Shown here: positions 25,905 through 35,807 of the stretch, piece by piece
How the letters are laid out: every line of letters begins with the position of its first letter
Numbering within the stretch: the stretch's first letter is position 1
NCBI RefSeq assembly: GCF_030323865.1
Contig: NZ_CP066362.1
Location: forward strand, 2,294,001 to 2,358,000
Source: Pseudarthrobacter defluvii
GTDB lineage: Bacteria; Actinomycetota; Actinomycetes; Actinomycetales; Micrococcaceae
DNA: 64,000 bases
Direction of reading: 5' to 3'
Notes under the pieces: model-generated
What the model saw: only the letters and a program-made list of their open reading frames with translations
Databases searched by the model: none
Told to the model about the DNA's origin: nothing
Position numbers and translations under genes: made by a program

Positions 25905-25977
25905 TGGAGCTGAGGGGACTCGAACCCCTGACCCCCTGCATGCCATGCAGGTGCGCTACCAGCTGCGCCACAGCCCC
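25905..25977 (-). tRNA. tRNA-Ala (anticodon GGC), copy 2
   Basis: Same 73-nt sequence as the copy at 25592-25664: acceptor GGGGCTG/CAGCTCC, anticodon loop ATGGCAT with anticodon GGC, discriminator A, CCA not encoded. It reads GCC and, by wobble, GCU codons, which fits a GC-rich genome with high alanine demand. It follows rsfS by about 115 bp on the same strand and ends in its own strong terminator. Confidence 0.96.
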
Positions 25978-26091
25978 GGAATGTTGCCGCTCCAAGAAGT
26001 TTTCTTCCGGGTCTCCCCCGAAGCAACTCAAATATCTTAGAACAGCAATTCCGAAAATTCCAAATCGGGAATATTCGCCGGCCGGCCCGGC

Positions 26092-26493
26092 CTACTCGCT
26101 CTCGGCTGCTGCGCCGGCTTTGGCTGAAGCGTCATCACCCAACTGCAAGTCCACGACTGGGCAGTCCTTCCACAGGCGCTCCAAGGCATAGAACACGCGA
26201 TCCTCCTCGTGCTGGACGTGGATGACGACGTCGGCGTAGTCCAGCAAGACCCACCGTCCGCCGGAACGGCCCTCGCGGCGCACGGGACGCAGGTCCTGCT
26301 TGGCCAGTTCTTCCTCAATGCCGTCCACGATGGCATTGACCTGGCGTTCGCTGGGCGCCGAAGCGATGAGGAAAACGTCAGCCAGGGCCAGGCGTTCGCT
26401 CACATCCATGGCGACGATGTCCTGGGCGATCTTGTCCGCGGCGGCCTTGGCGGCCGTCCGGGCAATGGCGATGGATGATTCTGTTGCAGTCAC
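26092..26493 (-). CDS. rsfS: Ribosome silencing factor RsfS
   Basis: 133 residues of the RsfS/YbeB/Iojap family, which binds ribosomal protein L14 on the free 50S subunit and blocks subunit joining when nutrients are low. Family features: DVSERLALADVFLIASAPSE, RQVNAIVDGIEEELAK, and the conserved WVLLDYADVVIHVQHEEDR. The start is GTG at 26493 with AAGGAG about 4 nt upstream. It follows nadD and a disordered membrane protein; nadD-rsfS linkage is common in bacteria. Confidence 0.95.
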   Translation of the reverse strand: MTATESSIAIARTAAKAAADKIAQDIVAMDVSERLALADVFLIASAPSERQVNAIVDGIEEELAKQDLRPVRREGRSGGRWVLLDYADVVIHVQHEEDRVFYALERLWKDCPVVDLQLGDDASAKAGAAAESE

Positions 26494-26535
26494 GGGACTC
26501 CTTGATTGTGTTAAGTGTTGGTGCCGGCCGGCAGG

Positions 26536-27828
26536 TCAGCGGGACATGCCGCTGACGATCAGGATGATGCCGGCAACGAGGGCCAGGATCCCGAACGCGA
26601 GAATGCAGAACTGGAGAATCCGGTTCCGCCGCGCCCTGGTCAAGCCGGCGGTGGCGGCGTCCAGTGGATCGAGACCGTAAGCGGAGCTGGCAGGAACGCG
26701 GGGAAGATCCTCGAAGAGGTCCTCCGACTGGTTCTCCGGCTGGCCCGCCGGACGCGTCACCGGTTTGGGACGGCCTGCTGCCTTCGCGGCAGCCTCCGCC
26801 CGGGCAATGACTTGGGAACGGCCGGTGGCGGAGTCAGCCGCAGGCACCTTGGACTGGGCGGCAGGCTTGCGCTTCCCGCCACGCGGAACCTTTGTACCCG
26901 GGGAAACCTTCGTACCGGGCCTGGTGGTCACCGGAACATGGGAGGTTGCCGGCGGCTTCATCACCGGACGGTCGACGCCGGGTACCTGGACGAACTCGAG
27001 CGGAGTCACCATAGCCAGGTTGTTCGCCGTGGAGGGGCCGGCCTTACTGGCAGTGGAGGGGCCGGGTTTGTTGGCGTTGGAGGGGGCGGGTTTGTCGGCG
27101 TTGGAGGGGGCTGGCTTGTCCGCGGGAGCGGCTGTCCTGCCCTGGCCGGCAGGCGTCCCGGCCTGCTCGGCAAGCTTTTGCCGGGCCATGGCGCGGCGGT
27201 TCAGCACGGCCGCACGTTCGGCGAGGGCAATCTGCTCCGCAAGGATCTCCGGATCCACGGCTTCGGGATCCATGGAGGCAATGTGCTCCATCTTGGCGAT
27301 CTGGTTTCGCGCCTGCGCGGCGATAAGTTCCCGCGCTTGCAGCGCCTGTTCGACAGTCATACCTTCCGGGGCGCTTCCGGGAGCCTGGGTGGGGCCGTCC
27401 GGCTTCTGGCGCTCGGGCTTATCCCCCTGCCCGCTGCCCTTTCCGGGGTCGGGGGAAGGCGGTGCGGGGGAAGCTGGAGCAGCGGCCTGAACAACGGGGT
27501 TGGCCGCCGTCAGTGCCTGCTCTTTGAGCTGCTGCAAACGCAGCTGGCGCCGGGTGGGTGGTCCCCCGGCGGAGAGCTGCCCTTCCTTTTCCTCAAGCTC
27601 CTTGATGGCGCGCAGCGTGGCGCGGTCCCGGGCCCGGATCTGGGACGAACGCTGGGTGGACGTCTGTTCCGGGGCCGTTTGGGGACGGGCTGCCGGTGCA
27701 GGTGCGCGGTCAGCCGGCCGGTCGGCGGCAGGCGGGCGTTGCTCCGTCGAAGGCGGGGTGGCCTGTTGGGCTTCCCTGGCCTTCCGGAGTTCCCGGCGGC
27801 TGCGGATTGGTGGCTGTTCCTGACTCAT
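26536..27828 (-). CDS. Disordered, proline/alanine-rich protein with C-terminal membrane anchor (unknown function)
   Basis: 430 residues starting at the ATG at 27828, 7 bp after the nadD stop. Most of it is low-complexity (Pro, Ala, Gln, Lys, Arg), with a charged start (RSRRELRKAREAQQ), a helical stretch about residues 157-222 (QARELIAAQARNQIAKMEHI), four copies of an 8-residue repeat at 237-268, and one membrane helix near the C-terminus (about 405-427) with few residues after it. This makes it a tail-anchored protein with a large cytoplasmic region. It sits between nadD and rsfS in a compact operon. I do not recognise a family; a scaffold or cell-envelope role is possible. Confidence 0.75.
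   Translation of the reverse strand: MSQEQPPIRSRRELRKAREAQQATPPSTEQRPPAADRPADRAPAPAARPQTAPEQTSTQRSSQIRARDRATLRAIKELEEKEGQLSAGGPPTRRQLRLQQLKEQALTAANPVVQAAAPASPAPPSPDPGKGSGQGDKPERQKPDGPTQAPGSAPEGMTVEQALQARELIAAQARNQIAKMEHIASMDPEAVDPEILAEQIALAERAAVLNRRAMARQKLAEQAGTPAGQGRTAAPADKPAPSNADKPAPSNANKPGPSTASKAGPSTANNLAMVTPLEFVQVPGVDRPVMKPPATSHVPVTTRPGTKVSPGTKVPRGGKRKPAAQSKVPAADSATGRSQVIARAEAAAKAAGRPKPVTRPAGQPENQSEDLFEDLPRVPASSAYGLDPLDAATAGLTRARRNRILQFCILAFGILALVAGIILIVSGMSR
27025..27120 (-). repeat. Four tandem 24-bp repeats within the tail-anchored protein gene
   Basis: Four in-frame 24-bp units encode DKPAPSNA, DKPAPSNA, NKPGPSTA and SKAGPSTA (residues 237-268). The first two units are nearly identical in DNA and the later ones have diverged, so copy number may vary between strains by replication slippage. 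Confidence 0.8.
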
Positions 27829-27835
27829 TGAGAAC

Positions 27836-28453
27836 TCATTCAGTACTGGCTGGTTCGCGTGCTTCGGAAGTTTGTTCCTCCGCGCTTGATGGCGCGTCGG
27901 AATACAGGCCGTACTTGGCGATGTACTGCACCACCCCGTCCGGGACCAGGTACCAGACCGGATTGTTCGCCGCCACGCGGGCACGGCAATCAGTGGACGA
28001 GATGGCCATCGCCGGAACTTCCAGGAGGCTGACGTCTTCACGGCCCATGCCATCCAGGACGTGTCCGGGCCGCGTGACTCCGACAAAGTGCGCCAGGGAC
28101 CAGAGTTCGTCGATGTCCTTCCACGACAGGATCTGCGCCAGGGCGTCCGCCCCAGTGATGAAGAACAGATCTGCATCCGGGCGTTGTGCCCGCAGGTCGC
28201 GCAGGGTATCGATGGTGTAGGTGGGCCCGGGACGGTCCACATCGACGCGGCTGACGGTGAACCGCGGATTGGAGGCCGTGGCGATGACGGTCATCAGGTA
28301 GCGGTGCTCGGGCTCGCTGACCTGTTTATGGGACTTTTGCCATGGCTGCCCGGTGGGGACGAAAACAACCTCGTCAAGGTCGAATTCCGCCGCGACCTCG
28401 CTGGCTGCCACAAGGTGGCCGTGGTGGATGGGATCGAACGTCCCGCCCATCAC
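27836..28453 (-). CDS. nadD: Nicotinate-nucleotide adenylyltransferase NadD
   Basis: 205 residues. It transfers AMP to nicotinate mononucleotide in NAD synthesis. The nucleotidyltransferase motif [12 protein letters not shown] is at the N-terminus and the conserved [10 protein letters not shown] near residue 175; [12 protein letters not shown] and [12 protein letters not shown] are also typical. The start is uncertain: GTG at 28453 or ATG at 28450 begin just before the motif, but the frame upstream reads RGRLRLGV, which matches N-termini of relatives, so a rare upstream start (CTG after GGGGGAGG) is possible. The previous small gene stops at 28506. Confidence 0.93.
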   Translation of the reverse strand: MMGGTFDPIHHGHLVAASEVAAEFDLDEVVFVPTGQPWQKSHKQVSEPEHRYLMTVIATASNPRFTVSRVDVDRPGPTYTIDTLRDLRAQRPDADLFFITGADALAQILSWKDIDELWSLAHFVGVTRPGHVLDGMGREDVSLLEVPAMAISSTDCRARVAANNPVWYLVPDGVVQYIAKYGLYSDAPSSAEEQTSEAREPASTE

Positions 28454-28505
28454 GCCCAGCCGCAGCCTCCCCCGGGCACCATTGCGGTGCAGATTGTGGG
28501 AAATC

Positions 28506-28745
28506 TTAGTGACCCTGCCCGCGATCGTGCTTGTTGGGGTGCTGCCGGTGCGGATCCGCGTGCTCGTCGGTGGCAGCGTGCCGGTTGCCCAGGTTGTTGT
28601 AGGACCAGGCGATGAACATCAGGACCACCAGGATGGCGAACATGGATACACCGAAGACCCATGGCTCAGCCCACAGCGGCGCAGGCTCCTCATGGCCTGA
28701 TTCACCGGCGGCGGCGACGGACATGGCAATCTGCTGGAGCAGCAT
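28506..28745 (-). CDS. Small single-pass membrane protein with His-rich tail (unknown)
   Basis: 79 residues. One membrane helix ([18 protein letters not shown], about 30-48) is followed by a soluble tail rich in His, Asp and Asn, with seven histidines in the last 28 residues. The N-terminus is short and acidic. It starts at an ATG with GGGGAG just upstream and ends close to nadD, in the proA-nadD interval. No family recognised; the tail could bind metal. Confidence 0.7.
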   Translation of the reverse strand: MLLQQIAMSVAAAGESGHEEPAPLWAEPWVFGVSMFAILVVLMFIAWSYNNLGNRHAATDEHADPHRQHPNKHDRGQGH

Positions 28746-28823
28746 TTTCTCCCCTTGTTCAAGGATTTAATGGCAGCGGAACCCTCCGCCGCCTTACGGG
28801 TTCTGGTCTATGTTACCGCGTTG

Positions 28824-30188
28824 CTACCCGCGGACCTGGCCTTCGCCCTGGACGATCCACTTCGTGGTGGTGAGCTCGGTCAGCCCCATCGGACCGCGCG
28901 CGTGCAGCTTCTGGGTGGAAATGCCCACCTCGGCACCAAGGCCCAGCTCCCCGCCGTCGGTAAAGCGGGTGGAAGCGTTGACGATTACCGCCGCCGAATC
29001 CACCTCAGCAATGAATCGTTCCGCGTTAGCAAGGTGGTTGGTGAGGATCGCCTCGGTGTGTCCCGTGGACCAGGTCCGGATGTGCTGGACGGCTTCATCC
29101 AGGGTATCCACCATGGCCACTGCCAGGTCCAGGTCCATGTACTCGGTGGCCCAGTCCGCGTCCGTCGCTGCTTCGGTCTCGACGCCGGGCAGCGCCGCCT
29201 TGATGCGGTGGTCCACGTGGAGGCGGACGCCGGCGTTGCGGAGGGCGGTGGCGACGGCGGGCAGCACCGTTGAACCGGAGTGGACCAGCAGCGTCTCCAC
29301 GGTGTTGCAGACGCTGGGCCGCTGGGTCTTGGCGTTGAGCAGGATCTCCACGGCCATGTTCTCGTCGGCGGACTCGTCGATGAAGATGTGGACGTTGCCC
29401 TCCCCTGTCTCGATGACGGGCACGGCTGAATTGGTAACCACGGTCTGGATCAGGTCCCTGCCGCCGCGGGGAATGAGCACGTCCACCCGGCCGCGCGCCT
29501 TCATCAGGACATTGGCACCGGCGCGGCCGAACTGGTCCACGGTCTGCACGGCATCGGCGGGCAGGCCGACTGATTCGAGGGCTTCCCGCAGCACACGCAC
29601 CAGGACCTGGTTGGTTGCTTCCGCTGCACTGCCGCCGCGCAGGATGACTGCGTTGCCACTTTTGAGGGCCAGCCCCGCGATGTCCACGGTGACGTTGGGA
29701 CGTGCCTCGTATATGGCTGCCACCACGCCCATGGGCACGTTGACCTGGCGGAGGCGCAGCCCGTTGGGCAGGGTCTGGCCGCGGACCACGTTGCCTACGG
29801 GGTCCGGAAGGTTGGCGAGATTCTCAAGGGCCGACACCAGGCCGGCAACCCGGGCTTCGGTGAGGGTGAGCCGGTCCAGGAGGGCCGCGGAGGTGCCGTT
29901 GTCCTTGCCCCGCTGCACATCCATGGCGTTGGCGGCGAGGATGGCCTGGACGTTCTCCTGGAGCGCGGCTCCCACGGCGCGGAGGCCGCGGTCTTTCCAG
30001 GCGCGGTTGGCGGTGGACATCCGGCGGGCTGCGTGGCGGGAGCGGTCGGCAATGGCGTGGACGGCCGCTTCCACCTCCGCGGGGGAAAGAGCGTCCACGG
30101 CTGATGCCTGCCCTGCCGACGGACCCGGCTGCGCCTGCGCCGCAGTGGTTCCGGAATTTTCAGCAGTATGGATCAGGTCTTCAGTCAT
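28824..30188 (-). CDS. proA: Gamma-glutamyl phosphate reductase ProA
   Basis: 454 residues. It reduces glutamyl-5-phosphate to glutamate-5-semialdehyde with NADPH in proline synthesis. The aldehyde-dehydrogenase-like fold shows the active-site Cys in QRPSVCNTVETLLVH, and VNVPMGVVAAIYEARPNVTV and LIPRGGRDLIQTVV are conserved. The first 25 or so residues (TAENSGTTAAQAQPGPS) are extra relative to E. coli and probably disordered. It follows proB directly and the two act in sequence, with a likely channelled labile intermediate. Confidence 0.97.
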   Translation of the reverse strand: MTEDLIHTAENSGTTAAQAQPGPSAGQASAVDALSPAEVEAAVHAIADRSRHAARRMSTANRAWKDRGLRAVGAALQENVQAILAANAMDVQRGKDNGTSAALLDRLTLTEARVAGLVSALENLANLPDPVGNVVRGQTLPNGLRLRQVNVPMGVVAAIYEARPNVTVDIAGLALKSGNAVILRGGSAAEATNQVLVRVLREALESVGLPADAVQTVDQFGRAGANVLMKARGRVDVLIPRGGRDLIQTVVTNSAVPVIETGEGNVHIFIDESADENMAVEILLNAKTQRPSVCNTVETLLVHSGSTVLPAVATALRNAGVRLHVDHRIKAALPGVETEAATDADWATEYMDLDLAVAMVDTLDEAVQHIRTWSTGHTEAILTNHLANAERFIAEVDSAAVIVNASTRFTDGGELGLGAEVGISTQKLHARGPMGLTELTTTKWIVQGEGQVRG

Positions 30189-30214
30189 GCTCCAAGTTTA
30201 GGCGAGGCTGCAGC

Positions 30215-32966
<2,752 letters not shown>

Positions 32967-33016
32967 TTACCTGGCGTCCGGAACGCCACATCGATTGTAA
33001 TGCGGTTAAAAGAACA

Positions 33017-33044
33017 GTGGAGCGGACCCACAGGCCCGCTCCAC
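33017..33044 (-). terminator. Hairpin between rpmA and obgE, possible partial terminator
   Basis: GTGGAGCGG (33017-33025) pairs with CCGCTCCAC (33036-33044), loop of 10 nt, followed on the minus strand by the T-rich TGTTCTTTT. It would allow more L21/L27 mRNA than obgE-proBA mRNA. Confidence 0.65.
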
Positions 33045-33061
33045 CGCTTCAGAACTGGTTG

Positions 33062-33325
33062 TTACTCTGCAGCTGCAGCAGCAACGATGTTGACCACGCG
33101 ACGACCGCGGCGGGTGCCGAATTCAACGGCGCCCGGGGTCAGTGCGAACAGGGTGTCGTCGCCGCCACGGCCAACGCCGGCGCCCGGGTGGAAGTGGGTG
33201 CCACGCTGGCGGACGATGATCTCGCCTGCGGAAACTACCTGGCCGCCGAAGCGCTTGACGCCGAGGTACTGAGCGTTGGAATCGCGGCCGTTGCGAGTGG
33301 AGCTCGCGCCCTTTTTATGTGCCAT
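33062..33325 (-). CDS. rpmA: 50S ribosomal protein L27
   Basis: 87 residues, clear L27: [20 protein letters not shown] at the N-terminus, which reaches the peptidyl-transferase centre, then [20 protein letters not shown] and [19 protein letters not shown]. There is no N-terminal cleavable extension of the Firmicutes type. It follows rplU by 62 bp. Confidence 0.98.
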   Translation of the reverse strand: MAHKKGASSTRNGRDSNAQYLGVKRFGGQVVSAGEIIVRQRGTHFHPGAGVGRGGDDTLFALTPGAVEFGTRRGRRVVNIVAAAAAE

Positions 33326-33387
33326 CTGAAATGCCTGCCTTTAAAATTCTGGGGAATCTGTTGGAAAACCTGAACAGTAACCGGTGG

Positions 33388-33696
33388 TTACTTGATGCCG
33401 GTGATCTTGACCTTGGTCAGTTCCTGGCGGTGACCCTGGCGCTTCTTGTAGCCGGTCTTGTTCTTGTACTTCTGGATGACAATCTTAGGACCACGCAGGT
33501 CCTGGAGGATTTCAGCCGTAACAGTTACCTTGGCCAGGTCAGCGGCGGCGGAGGTGACCTTGTCACCGTCAACCAGGAGCAGTGCGGGCAGCTCGATGGT
33601 GCTGCCGGCTCCACCGGCGACGCGGTTCAGGGTAACGAAGTCTCCAACGGAAACCTTCTCTTGGCGGCCGCCTGCGCGGACAATCGCGTACACCAC
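33388..33696 (-). CDS. rplU: 50S ribosomal protein L21
   Basis: 102 residues with [20 protein letters not shown] at the start and the conserved C-terminal [16 protein letters not shown]. The GTG at 33696 (MVYAIVR) gives the usual L21 N-terminus; a GTG at 33708 would add four residues (MSSQ) and cannot be excluded. It is the first gene of rplU-rpmA-obgE and has a leader of nearly 200 nt with a strong palindrome. Confidence 0.97.
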   Translation of the reverse strand: MVYAIVRAGGRQEKVSVGDFVTLNRVAGGAGSTIELPALLLVDGDKVTSAAADLAKVTVTAEILQDLRGPKIVIQKYKNKTGYKKRQGHRQELTKVKITGIK

Positions 33697-33789
33697 TTGG
33701 GAACTCACTTCTCTCGACGTTTATTACAAAATTTGCGTGCGGCACCCGGCTCAGAAATTGGCTGGGTTCCCGCTGTGCCTCAACGCCGT

Positions 33790-33808
33790 GGATTTCCCGG
33801 GGAAATCC
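33790..33808. promoter_or_regulatory. 19-bp palindrome in the rplU leader
   Basis: GGATTTCCC (33790-33798) and GGGAAATCC (33800-33808) are perfect 9-bp arms around one base. It lies about 95 nt upstream of rplU inside the predicted leader, so it may act as an RNA hairpin (8-bp stem, 3-nt loop) or a DNA operator. Confidence 0.4.
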
Positions 33809-33899
33809 GTGAGCCGTCCCGGTGGAGAAGTCCGCTTGTTATGCACAGCGAATTGCTCCAGGGTCATAACCCAAGTGTTGGCGTAAGCACCGAAGATCC

Positions 33900-33929
33900 A
33901 GAATACGCTAAATCCGTCCACGGCCGCAA
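33900..33929 (-). promoter_or_regulatory. Candidate promoter of the rplU operon
   Basis: On the minus strand TTGCGG (33929-33924) and TATTCT (33905-33900) are separated by 18 bp. A start near 33893 would give a leader of about 195 nt. The 336-bp gap between rplU and thiD (33697-34032) contains nothing else recognised apart from the palindrome and a short CTGCTG/CAGCAG hairpin just before the thiD stop. Confidence 0.4.
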
Positions 33930-34032
33930 ATGAGGCTGGTTCCGGCGGCCCGGCTGTGGTAGTAACCACAAACCCGGTGGGCAGCACCGCAACCATGCGG
34001 ATCAATCATAGCGGCGCTGCTGCCCTCAGCAG

Positions 34033-35571
34033 TCAGGCATGCAGCCTCGGCGCGTCGAAAAATTCCACTTCCAGTCGGCAGGACTGCTTGAACGCGGTGA
34101 CCATCGCTGCCCTTTCATGGTCGGAGGCCTTCCGCCCCGCCTCATCCACGATGGCAACAGCCCGGCGGGTGGCTTCGGCGAAGGCCTCGTCGGCATAGGT
34201 GCGGAGCCAGGCAGCGTAGGCATGCGCGTCCGGCTCACCGGAGGCAACGAACTGGGCGTGCAGCTTCTCCCCTACCTCGGCATAGAGCCAGAAGCAGGGC
34301 AGGACGGCGGCAGCCAGGACAGCATACGAGCCCGACGCCGAAGCTGCGGTGAGGTGGTCGACGTAGGCCTTTGTGACGGGGCCGAGGCCGCCCTGGGCTG
34401 GCCGGGTGCTGAGCCAGGAGCGGTGGAGTTCCGTTTCCACCTCGAGGCAATGTTGGGCCGATCCTGCCCAGAACAGCTGTTCGGCCTCCGAGGGGGCCAG
34501 GGCGCTGGTGCGGGCCAGCACGCGGGAGTACCCGTTGAGGTAAAGGGCGTCCTGGGCCAGGTAGTAGGCAAAGTCCTTCTCGGCCAGGTCTCCGGTGGCC
34601 AGGCCGCGGATGAAGTCCAGCGCATAGATATCGTCGAGGTCCTGTTGGGCTTCCGCCCACAGCCGGGCCGCGAAGCCGCCTTCCTGCAGTGCCGGCCGCA
34701 GGTGGTGGAAGTGGTGCACGGGTCCATTCCCCTGGCCCACCTCCAGCAGACCCGAGTTCTCGAGGGCACCCGCCAGCCAGGGCTTAACCGTCCGCAGTGA
34801 CGCTTCCCAGTCGCCCAGGCGGGCCTGCACCGTTGCCATGGCAGAGGAAAGGGAGCAGCCTGTGCCGTGACTGTTGCGGGTGGAGATCCGGTTGCCCGGG
34901 ACTTCCACTACGTCCTGTCCCAGCAGGCCCGCGGTGTTGACCAGCGCGTCCGGGCAGTCCGAACCTGCCAGGTGTCCGCCCTTGACCAGCACGGTTGCCC
35001 CGGTAGCGTCGGCCAGGCCCCGGCCCTGGGCCAGTGCCTCGTCCCAGTTCCCGGCGGGGGCCGCGCCCACCAGCATGGCAAGCTCGGGCAGGTTTGGGGT
35101 GATGAGGTGGGCAAGGGGCAGCAGTTCCCGCAGTGCGGCTTCTGCCGACTCCTGCAGCAGCCGGTCACCGCTGGTGGCAACCATCACCGGATCAAGAACC
35201 ACGACGGCGGGACGCACCTTTTCGAGCCACCCGCGCACAGTGCGGATCACTTCCCCGTCACCCAGCATGCCTATCTTGACGGCGTCGATGCTGATGTCGT
35301 CACTGACGGCATCCAATTGCTGGGCCAGGAAGGCGGCCGGAGGCACGTGCACGGCCTGTACGCCCCTAGTGTTTTGGGCCGTGAGGGCGGTGATGGCGGC
35401 CATGCCGTAACCGCCGTGCGCGGCGATGCTTTTGAGGTCTGCCTGGATACCCGCTCCGCCCGACGGGTCCGAGCCCGCGATGGAGAGCACGCGGGGAACG
35501 TCACGGCCCGCAGGTAACGCGGCGAATGCACCGGAGGCAACTGGCAGGGGCATGGAAAGGGTGGAAGACAA
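34033..35571 (-). CDS. thiD: Bifunctional HMP/HMP-P kinase ThiD fused to TenA-type thiaminase II
   Basis: 512 residues. The N-terminal ThiD part (about 1-270) phosphorylates hydroxymethylpyrimidine twice for thiamine synthesis: SIAGSDPSGGAGIQADLKSI, DPVMVATSGDRLL, and the catalytic SHGTGCSLSSAMA. The C-terminal TenA part (about 300-512) salvages pyrimidine from degraded thiamine; LAQDALYLNGYSRVLA and the active-site Cys in VLPCFWLYAEVG are visible. The start is TTG at 35571, 6 nt after AGGGA (35578-35582), which is inside the TPP riboswitch; an ATG at 35553 has no ribosome site. ThiD-TenA fusions are known in actinobacteria. Confidence 0.93.
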   Translation of the reverse strand: MSSTLSMPLPVASGAFAALPAGRDVPRVLSIAGSDPSGGAGIQADLKSIAAHGGYGMAAITALTAQNTRGVQAVHVPPAAFLAQQLDAVSDDISIDAVKIGMLGDGEVIRTVRGWLEKVRPAVVVLDPVMVATSGDRLLQESAEAALRELLPLAHLITPNLPELAMLVGAAPAGNWDEALAQGRGLADATGATVLVKGGHLAGSDCPDALVNTAGLLGQDVVEVPGNRISTRNSHGTGCSLSSAMATVQARLGDWEASLRTVKPWLAGALENSGLLEVGQGNGPVHHFHHLRPALQEGGFAARLWAEAQQDLDDIYALDFIRGLATGDLAEKDFAYYLAQDALYLNGYSRVLARTSALAPSEAEQLFWAGSAQHCLEVETELHRSWLSTRPAQGGLGPVTKAYVDHLTAASASGSYAVLAAAVLPCFWLYAEVGEKLHAQFVASGEPDAHAYAAWLRTYADEAFAEATRRAVAIVDEAGRKASDHERAAMVTAFKQSCRLEVEFFDAPRLHA

Positions 35572-35573
35572 GA

Positions 35574-35652
35574 GACATCCCTTCGCCGGTACTAGCCGGA
35601 CAGGTTCAACGGGTCTGGATCTCAGCCGGCCTTCTGCGCGGCACCCCGTGTC
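35574..35652 (-). promoter_or_regulatory. TPP (THI-box) riboswitch controlling thiD-tenA
   Basis: The conserved THI elements are present in order on the minus strand: GACACGGGGTGCC, GGCTGAGAT (35619-35625 holds CTGAGAT), ACCCGTTGAACCTG and CCGG...GAAGGGATGTC. P1 pairs GACA (35652-35649) with TGTC (35577-35574). The ribosome site AGGGA of thiD is part of the aptamer's 3' conserved segment, so thiamine pyrophosphate binding should block translation directly. Confidence 0.95.
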
Positions 35653-35723
35653 GGTTCCCAGCCTAACCGCTGGGGCCTGACCGCAGGAAAGGTGACTGCA
35701 GGCGCGGGGAGGGTGGCCGCACG

Positions 35724-35795
35724 CAGGAGTCCCCGCCCTATGGACAGTTCCCCCTGTAATTTACGGGGGAACTGTCCACAAAGCGGGGACTCCTG
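35724..35795 (-). terminator. Very long nested hairpin after rne
   Basis: Inner stem of 14 bp (35741-35754 with 35765-35778, loop TGTAATTTAC) stacked on an outer 13-bp stem (CAGGAGTCCCCGC 35724-35736 with GCGGGGACTCCTG 35783-35795), joined by 4-nt internal loops. It starts 13 nt past the rne stop. Probably the rne terminator; unusually long. Confidence 0.75.
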
Positions 35796-35807
35796 AATGT
35801 TTCTTTG

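Noticed and set aside
25592..25977. tRNA-Ala genes as an integration site of a mobile element
   Set aside because: No integrase, direct repeat beyond the tRNA itself or foreign gene is present nearby.
27025..27120. 24-bp tandem repeats as a CRISPR-like array
   Set aside because: Units are contiguous, in frame and without spacers; they encode a protein repeat.
33751..34005. 84-codon minus-strand frame in the rplU leader
   Set aside because: It covers the predicted promoter and palindrome, has no ribosome site and no recognisable domain.
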